Assembly (NCBI RefSeq): GCF_014229645.1
Contig: NZ_JAATOD010000002.1
Location: forward strand, 62,001 to 126,000
Length of the DNA: 64,000 bases
DNA from: Listeria swaminathanii
Lineage (GTDB): Bacteria > Bacillota > Bacilli > Lactobacillales > Listeriaceae
Reading direction: 5' to 3'
In this document: positions 58,654 through 64,000 of the stretch, one piece after another
How the letters are laid out: each line of letters opens with the position of its first letter
How positions within the stretch are numbered: position 1 is the stretch's first letter
Program-made: the position numbers and the translations under genes
Notes under the pieces: model-generated
Database searches by the model: none
What the model was told of the DNA's origin: nothing
Seen by the model: only the letters and a program-made list of their open reading frames with translations

Positions 58654-61440
58654 TTAACCTTCCTTAAAGAATTCGCTCACTTCTTCTAATAAATCAGCCT
58701 GTTTTCCTTTTAAAATAGGGGCGCTTGGGATTGATTCCAAAAAGGCTTTCCCAAATTTGGTCGTATCCACCCGGTTGTCAAAAACAAAGACAATTCCTCG
58801 GTCGGATTCTCGTCTAATTAATCGACCAAAGCCCTGTTTAAATCGCAGTACAGCTTCTGGTAACGAATACGTTTGGAAAGCATTTTCCCCGCGTTCTTTT
58901 CGAAGCGATATTTGCGCTTTCGTATACGGATCATCCATCGGTGCAAACGGCAATCGAACAATTACAAGGCATGATAAGTCCTCACCAGGAATATCAATCC
59001 CTTCCCAAAAACTAGTCGTCCCAAGTAAAATCGCTTTGTCGAACATTTGGAATTGCTTTGTTAGGCGTGCTGCACTTCCTGCTGAAACCCCTTGTGCTAA
59101 AACAACATATTCTGCTAATGATTTCTCATTTTTCATATGATAGTACGTTTTTTGCAACATATCTGAGGCGGTGAAAAGCACGAGCATGCGTCCATTTGTT
59201 TTGACAGCGATATGTCGAATGTACTTAGCGAGTTCCGCGGTATAGCGCTCGATTGGTGTATCTTTAATCGGCGGCATATCATCTGGAATCATCACGCGGG
59301 CATTTTCTTTATAATCAAATGGCGAAGGAATCCGTTTTTCCACGATTTGTTCTTCTTCTAAACCAAGACTTTTGCGTAAATAATCGAATTTCCCTTTGAC
59401 GGTTAAGGTAGCGGATGTCATAATCACACTTTCCTTTTTCGCGAAAAATTCTTTTCCAAGTGTTGGCTCCACTTCCATTAGCACTGCTTTCAAGCGAATA
59501 CTGGAGATAGAATGATTTTTGTCAGCTTGCAAATAAATCGTCAAGATAGGTGATTTTTTATGCAACATTTGCTCGAGTTGCTTCACCATATTTTTCCAAT
59601 CGAGTAAAAAGGCATACATTTCTTCTAAAAAGGCGCTTTCTGCCTCGCCCAGTGCATTTTCTTCTCGCTTGCCTTGCTCTAGTAAAGTTTCCATGTTTTT
59701 TTCTGACTCTTGTAGTAAATACAACACTTTCTCCGCGGCGTAATAAACCTTGTCATTCCAAGCATCTTTTTCACTATTTTCTACTAAGACGACTTCTTGC
59801 AAATTTTTACGCGCGACGTTTAGCTGCATTTTTAAAAGTCCGAAAAATTCTTCTATCGCTTCACCTAACTTCATTGCCGCAATATCTAAGTCGTATAAAC
59901 TATCCGCTTCTGGAAAGGCCATCGCTAATCTTGTTAACAAAGAATACTTTTCTAATGAGCCTAATTGGTTCAAAAAGTATTTTAATTTTCGATAAGAAAG
60001 AACAAAACTGCCTTGAGTTCTCGCGCTATCAGCAAAATGATGGGCTTCATCGATTACAGCAAATGCGTACTTAGGTAATGTTTCTCTTCCGGAAAAATGG
60101 TCATTCAATAGCAAAGCGTGATTAACAATAACTAGGTCGGCATTTTTCGCTTGTTTAATGTTGAATTTATAAAAATCATGCATGAGCCACGGATCATGTT
60201 TTTCAGATAAGAACCACCCTGTGTGTTTCATTCGATTCCAAAATAGTTCTCCGCCACTGGATAAGTTCACTTCGTCAATATCGCCGGTCGTTGTTTCCGT
60301 AAGCCAGACGAGCAATTTCAATTTTGTCACAACGACATCATATTGCGTATCAACTTCTTGTAACAACTGCTCAAATTTAAATAAATTCAAATAGTGATCG
60401 CGCCCTTTAAGTAGGCTTGCTTTCACTTTAAAACCTGTTAATTTCGTCAAAAGCGGCACATCTTTTTCAAATAGTTGCGCTTGAAGAAGATTCGTATATG
60501 TACTAATAACTACTGGTAATTCCGCTTGTTTCGCTTGATAAATCGCTGGCAAAAAGTATCCTAATGACTTCCCAATTCCGGTTCCAGCTTCAATCAACGC
60601 ATGTTTTCCAGACTTCATCGCTTGGAAAACAAGGTTCATCATTTCAAATTGACCACTTCTTGCGTAAAGTGGCGCTCCAGCTTTTTTAAATAAAGCCATC
60701 TTTGCTTCGTCCGTTTCCGGAAATTCCAGTAAATCTGCTCTACTATAAGTGGGCCTTTCGACTTCTTTTTTACGAATTACTAGTCCGCGATGTTCCACAA
60801 AAGCTGGATCAAGTGGTTTGTTTTCACGTTCTTTTCGCATTTCAATTTCGAATAACAACTCTGGAAGATAGCTTTTCAGACTACCCGAAATAGTTGTCAT
60901 TTGACGGATTACTGGTAATGGTAAATTTTCTAGCTTGTCCAATAATAGTAGTAACAAGTCTGCCGTTACTTCCGCATCACTATCCGCGCGATGTGGCTTA
61001 TCGTGTCCAAGGTTGAATTCATCCGATAAGTCTTGCAATTTATAACTATCGATTCCCGGATACATCATTCTAGCTAATTCGACGGTATCTAATTTTTTCA
61101 TTTTCCCGAGTGAAATTCCCGCGCGCGTCATTTCTCGTTCTAAAAAAGTCCAATCAAACGAAACATTATGCGCGACAAAAATAGTATCTTCTAGTAAATT
61201 CGCGATAATCGGAGCTACATCTTCAAAAAGTGGCGCATTTTTCACATCTTTTGGCGAAATTCCCGTTAATTCTTGAATAAAAGCAGGAATTGGCTTTTCT
61301 GGATTTAAAAAGGTGGAGTATGTTTCCAGCCGTTTTCCTGATTCGACAAAGCAAGCAGCAAACTGGATAATCCGGTCCTCGCGCGATGCTTGATTTCCTG
61401 TTGTTTCTAAATCGACGACTATATAGCGTCTCTGTTTCAT
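58654..61440 (-). CDS. dinG: DinG-family protein with N-terminal DEDDh exonuclease domain
   Basis: The 928-residue product has an epsilon-like 3'-5' exonuclease domain (about 1-165; VVDLETTGNQ with DxE, VAHNVSFDWTFLE, HRADSDAEVT) fused to an XPD-like helicase domain with Walker A EAGTGIGKS, VIDEAHHFADSA, and the C-terminal LGTTSFWEGIDIPGEDL. Only two cysteines are present, so the four-Cys iron-sulfur cluster of E. coli DinG is missing, as reported for the Staphylococcus type, which is mainly a nuclease. The GTG at 61449 overlaps the GAGGTGG ribosome site; ATG 61440 is preferred. Confidence 0.93.
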   Translation of the reverse strand: MKQRRYIVVDLETTGNQASREDRIIQFAACFVESGKRLETYSTFLNPEKPIPAFIQELTGISPKDVKNAPLFEDVAPIIANLLEDTIFVAHNVSFDWTFLEREMTRAGISLGKMKKLDTVELARMMYPGIDSYKLQDLSDEFNLGHDKPHRADSDAEVTADLLLLLLDKLENLPLPVIRQMTTISGSLKSYLPELLFEIEMRKERENKPLDPAFVEHRGLVIRKKEVERPTYSRADLLEFPETDEAKMALFKKAGAPLYARSGQFEMMNLVFQAMKSGKHALIEAGTGIGKSLGYFLPAIYQAKQAELPVVISTYTNLLQAQLFEKDVPLLTKLTGFKVKASLLKGRDHYLNLFKFEQLLQEVDTQYDVVVTKLKLLVWLTETTTGDIDEVNLSSGGELFWNRMKHTGWFLSEKHDPWLMHDFYKFNIKQAKNADLVIVNHALLLNDHFSGRETLPKYAFAVIDEAHHFADSARTQGSFVLSYRKLKYFLNQLGSLEKYSLLTRLAMAFPEADSLYDLDIAAMKLGEAIEEFFGLLKMQLNVARKNLQEVVLVENSEKDAWNDKVYYAAEKVLYLLQESEKNMETLLEQGKREENALGEAESAFLEEMYAFLLDWKNMVKQLEQMLHKKSPILTIYLQADKNHSISSIRLKAVLMEVEPTLGKEFFAKKESVIMTSATLTVKGKFDYLRKSLGLEEEQIVEKRIPSPFDYKENARVMIPDDMPPIKDTPIERYTAELAKYIRHIAVKTNGRMLVLFTASDMLQKTYYHMKNEKSLAEYVVLAQGVSAGSAARLTKQFQMFDKAILLGTTSFWEGIDIPGEDLSCLVIVRLPFAPMDDPYTKAQISLRKERGENAFQTYSLPEAVLRFKQGFGRLIRRESDRGIVFVFDNRVDTTKFGKAFLESIPSAPILKGKQADLLEEVSEFFKEG

Positions 61441-61499
61441 CTGCTCCACCTCTTTCCTTAACTGCTTTTATTCAAAAATAACGATTCAAACAAACGAGT

Positions 61500-61525
61500 A
61501 GCTTGAGCAGAAATCCACTCAAGCT
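61500..61525 (-). other. Hairpin between panD and dinG without U-run
   Basis: AGCTTGAG (61500-61507) and CTCAAGCT (61518-61525) form a perfect eight-pair stem with a ten-base loop directly behind the panD stop. The minus strand continues ACTCGTTTG, so it is at best a weak terminator; it may limit or process readthrough into dinG. Confidence 0.5.
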
Positions 61526-61536
61526 CCCCGAACTGA

Positions 61537-61920
61537 TTATAAAGTCGTATGCGCTTTTTCTTCTGGAAGTACCATTTCAATATGATTTTTTTCATCGAGT
61601 ACGACGATTTTTGGTTCATGTGTTTGTGCTTCTTCCGCAGTAAACATACCGTAGCTCATGATAATAACTACGTCCCCTACTTGGACATGTCTAGCTGCTG
61701 CCCCGTTTAGACAAATTACTCCGCTACCCGGCTCGCCTGGAATAATATATGTTTCAATTCTTGCGCCATTATTATTATTTACAATTTGCACTTTTTCATT
61801 TGGAAGCATATCCACCGCTTCTAAAATAGCCGAATCAATCGTAATACTTCCTACATAATTCAGATTGGCTTCTGTTACAGTCGCTCGGTGAATTTTGCCA
61901 TTCATCATTGTTCTAAACAT
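61537..61920 (-). CDS. panD: Aspartate 1-decarboxylase
   Basis: Makes beta-alanine from aspartate for pantothenate synthesis. The 127-residue proenzyme cleaves itself between Gly24 and Ser25 (NYVGSITID) to form the pyruvoyl cofactor; Lys9 and Tyr58-region residues are present. It lies three bases after panC and is the last gene of panBCD. Confidence 0.97.
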   Translation of the reverse strand: MFRTMMNGKIHRATVTEANLNYVGSITIDSAILEAVDMLPNEKVQIVNNNNGARIETYIIPGEPGSGVICLNGAAARHVQVGDVVIIMSYGMFTAEEAQTHEPKIVVLDEKNHIEMVLPEEKAHTTL

Positions 61921-61923
61921 TTT

Positions 61924-62781
61924 TTACCGCCTCTTTACATTTATTAATTCATTATCGATTAAACGAGCTTTTGAGTACTTCACTGCTGCTGCAATAATTA
62001 TCCCTTTTGACCAATCTGTAACTGGTGTGAATTCGGGATAAGCGTACAGTGCCAAGTAAGCAATTTTTTCGTGCGCTGTTTGTTCGTTGATTTTATCTGT
62101 CATTACTTGAACAATTTTTATTTCATCTGTTTCGCCAGATTCAATAAGTTCTCGGCCTAGTTGTAAAGCTGCGTGAATAACTGGTGCTTCTCTGCGTTCG
62201 GTTTCAGTCAAGTAGACATTGCGCGAACTTTTAGCGAGTCCATCCGCTTCCCTTACCGTTGAAATAATTCGCAAGTTCACTGGGAAAAAGTAATCTTCTA
62301 CCAAGCCAGAAACTACGGCTACTTGTTGGGCATCTTTTTGACCAAAGTAAGCATTATCCGGACTTACTAAATGAAATAGTTTCGTTAAAACCGTTACCAC
62401 TCCGTCAAAATGGCCTTCTCGCTCAGCGCCGTCAAGTACCGAAACGCGCTTCGTAACGTGTAGTTTGGTCGCTAATTCGGTTGGATATATTTCTTCTACG
62501 GTAGGCACAAATAAAATGTCTACGCCGCCTTCTTCCGCAAGTTTTGCGTCATGCGCTTCATCTCGTGGATAAGCATCGAAATCTTCGTTTGGTCCGAACT
62601 GAGTTGGGTTGACAAATACGCTCATAACGACAAAATCGTTCTCTTTTCGCGCATGGCTAACAAGTGTCATATGGCCTTCATGTAAAAAACCCATTGTCGG
62701 CACGAAACCGATTGTTTTATTCGCTTGTTGTTGTTTTAAAATAGCTTCTCTTAGTTCTTGTTTAGTTCGAATGATTAACAT
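61924..62781 (-). CDS. panC: Pantothenate synthetase
   Basis: Joins pantoate and beta-alanine using ATP. The 285-residue product has the nucleotidyltransferase motifs [14 protein letters not shown] (HxGH) near residue 28 and [13 protein letters not shown] (KMSKS-like) near 185, plus YFGQKDAQQ. Gaps of three bases to panB and panD show one operon. Confidence 0.97.
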   Translation of the reverse strand: MLIIRTKQELREAILKQQQANKTIGFVPTMGFLHEGHMTLVSHARKENDFVVMSVFVNPTQFGPNEDFDAYPRDEAHDAKLAEEGGVDILFVPTVEEIYPTELATKLHVTKRVSVLDGAEREGHFDGVVTVLTKLFHLVSPDNAYFGQKDAQQVAVVSGLVEDYFFPVNLRIISTVREADGLAKSSRNVYLTETERREAPVIHAALQLGRELIESGETDEIKIVQVMTDKINEQTAHEKIAYLALYAYPEFTPVTDWSKGIIIAAAVKYSKARLIDNELINVKRR

Positions 62782-62784
62782 CTG

Positions 62785-63618
62785 CTATTCCCTTCCATAA
62801 AGGCCTTTTAAGTCTTCTTCGGCCATCGTAAAGCTATGTTTTACTTCTGGAAATGCTTGTTCTTTAACTTCTTTAACATAGCTTGCAAGTGCTGGTTCGA
62901 TTGTTTCGTCAATATCCGCATAAGCTTTCACAAATTTGGCACGGCGACTGATACCATAACCAATAATATCGTGATAAACAAGTACTTGTCCATCTGTTTC
63001 AACGCCAGCTCCAATACCAATTGTCGGGATAGAAAGTGCTTTGGTTACTTTTTCTGCTAGTTGACGTGGAATTGCTTCCAGTACAAGTGCAATCGCTCCT
63101 GCCGCTTCTACAGCGAGTGCATTATCTATTAATTCTTGCGCTTCTTGGGCAGATTTAGCGCGTACTTTATAGCTTCCTGTCAAGCCAACACTTTGTGGCG
63201 TTAAGCCGAGGTGGGCAACAACTGGAGCCCCTGCTTCTGTTAAACGTGCAATTTTGTTAACGACTTCGCCTGCGCCTTCCAACTTCACAGCATGAGCGCC
63301 GCTTTCTTGGATGATTTGGCGTGCATTTTGAATCGTTTCATCGACAGAACCGTGATAAGTCATGAACGGCATATCGGTGACAACAAACGTATCCGCAGCC
63401 CCGCGCTTCACGGCTTTTGTATGATGAATCATGTCGTTTATTGTTACTGGTACGGTTGAATCGTAGCCTAAAACTACCATTCCAAGTGAATCACCGACTA
63501 AAATCATATCTGCTTCTGCTTGTTCTACATTCTTAGCAGAAGGATAGTCATAGGCGGTAATCATCGTGATTTTCTCTCCGTTTTCCTTCATAGCAAAAAA
63601 GTCTACTGGTCTTTTCAT
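62785..63618 (-). CDS. panB: 3-methyl-2-oxobutanoate hydroxymethyltransferase
   Basis: First committed step of pantothenate synthesis: adds a hydroxymethyl group from methylene-tetrahydrofolate to ketoisovalerate. The 277-residue product has [28 protein letters not shown] (Mg-binding Asp) and the VKLEG and GIGAG motifs. Strong AAAAGGAGC ribosome site. First gene of panBCD; a possible extended -10 TGGTATTAT lies about 115 bases upstream. Confidence 0.97.
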   Translation of the reverse strand: MKRPVDFFAMKENGEKITMITAYDYPSAKNVEQAEADMILVGDSLGMVVLGYDSTVPVTINDMIHHTKAVKRGAADTFVVTDMPFMTYHGSVDETIQNARQIIQESGAHAVKLEGAGEVVNKIARLTEAGAPVVAHLGLTPQSVGLTGSYKVRAKSAQEAQELIDNALAVEAAGAIALVLEAIPRQLAEKVTKALSIPTIGIGAGVETDGQVLVYHDIIGYGISRRAKFVKAYADIDETIEPALASYVKEVKEQAFPEVKHSFTMAEEDLKGLYGRE

Positions 63619-63782
63619 TTTCTTAGCTCCTTTTCGTCCCTGTTAAATTGCTTTAATCAAGGCAAAAAACATATTTTTATTAGTAGCGTTAGTATGATCC
63701 GGTGAAGGTATCATCCATTCATTGCTACCATATGTATAATACCATAAATAGATGCTTACTTAAAGTATGCAAATTGAAGATA

Positions 63783-63798
63783 GGTCTAAGCTTAGACC
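63783..63798. repeat. Perfect 16-base palindrome at the end of the thioredoxin-like gene
   Basis: GGTCTAAGCTTAGACC includes the stop codon at 63792-63794. It has no loop of its own and no U-run follows, so it is not a typical terminator; it could be a weak hairpin or a protein-binding site. Confidence 0.6.
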
Positions 63799-64000
63799 TC
63801 TTTACTCACTTTATCCATCCATTTCGTTAATTTTTCTGGTTCGTCGGTCGCCGCATAGGTTGATACAACTTTTCCATCTTTTAAATAGACCATTGTTGGG
63901 ACAGAATCAATATCCATCTCTTTTAAAAGGGCAATCATATCATCACGGCTTTTTTCGGATGCTTTATCGGTATTATAATAAGCCATGTTTTGCTCTGACT
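63792..64000 (-). CDS. Thioredoxin-family protein, C-terminal part (truncated by window edge)
   Basis: Only the C-terminal half is inside the window. The frame stays open to the edge (S-E-Q-N before MAYYNTD), so the Met at 63986 is probably internal. The visible part has the thioredoxin fold strand-turn with cis-proline, SVPTMVYLKDGKVV, and a final helix (LTKWMDKVSKEV). The CxxC active site would lie upstream, outside the window, so its presence cannot be checked. Confidence 0.8.
   Translation of the reverse strand, partial: SEQNMAYYNTDKASEKSRDDMIALLKEMDIDSVPTMVYLKDGKVVSTYAATDEPEKLTKWMDKVSKEV

Noticed and set aside
59550..60074. 174-codon plus-strand open frame inside dinG
   Set aside because: Antisense of a well-conserved gene; no start signal and no family resemblance.

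Overview
This 64 kb window is a stretch of core chromosome from a low-G+C Gram-positive bacterium. Protein sequences and gene order (pyr, mnt, cop, ccpN-ppdK, thyA-dfrA, fhs, xpt-pbuX, rnpB, recU-PBP, dnaD-asnS-aspB-dinG-panDCB) match what I remember of Listeria, most closely L. monocytogenes EGD-e around lmo1835 to lmo1903. I cannot determine species or strain. The right third is also syntenic with the Bacillus subtilis panBCD-dinG-ypmB-aspB-asnS-dnaD-nth-ypoC-ponA-recU block. I saw no insertion sequence, prophage, CRISPR array, tRNA or complete rRNA gene.

Layout. 1-4800: pyrimidine operon read leftward (pyrR, pyrP, pyrB, pyrC, carA) with a consensus promoter and two PyrR-type attenuators. 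4860-6002: two rightward genes, a small basic protein whose only terminator lies before its stop codon, and an RsbR-family stressosome paralog. 6020-10301: rluD-like, lspA, a purine permease and a divergent MATE pump. 10316-12813: manganese ABC transporter with an MntR-type operator. 12973-14919: MarR regulator and CtpA-type protease. 15073-17813: copper efflux set copZ-copA-csoR. 17938-24099: VanY-like peptidase, deoD, yozE, an oxidoreductase, methionine sulfoxide reductases, ypmS, ypmR and degV. 24279-29132: hemolysin III, then a rightward ccpN-ppdR-ppdK set preceded by two CcpN-like motifs. 29175-39051: glyoxalase-like, ArAE and DedA membrane proteins, a phosphohexomutase, rlmA, dfrA-thyA-ABC-F and fhs. 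39209-41964: mntR, cspD, an RNase H-like gene, a 5'-3' exonuclease and a zinc-free rpsN paralog behind a Zur-like box. 42087-46966: chitinase with a SigB-like promoter, xpt-pbuX behind a guanine riboswitch, and carboxypeptidase Taq. 46982-50090: rlmL-like methyltransferase with a structured leader, rnpB (RNase P RNA), gpsB, ypsA, yppE. 50337-53445: recU and PBP1A. 53492-63618: ypoC, nth, dnaD, asnS, aspB, ypmB, dinG, panD, panC, panB. The window ends inside a thioredoxin-like gene.

The genes are mostly housekeeping: nucleotide synthesis and salvage, folate and one-carbon metabolism, pantothenate, metal homeostasis, cell wall and DNA repair. The window is rich in cis-regulatory RNA and operators. 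The most interesting signals are the possible non-stop mRNA at 4860-5090 (architecture of the ribosome rescue factors ArfA and BrfA), the RsbR paralog lacking both expected phosphothreonines, the paired CcpN-like motifs, and the attenuator-like leader of the rRNA methyltransferase gene.
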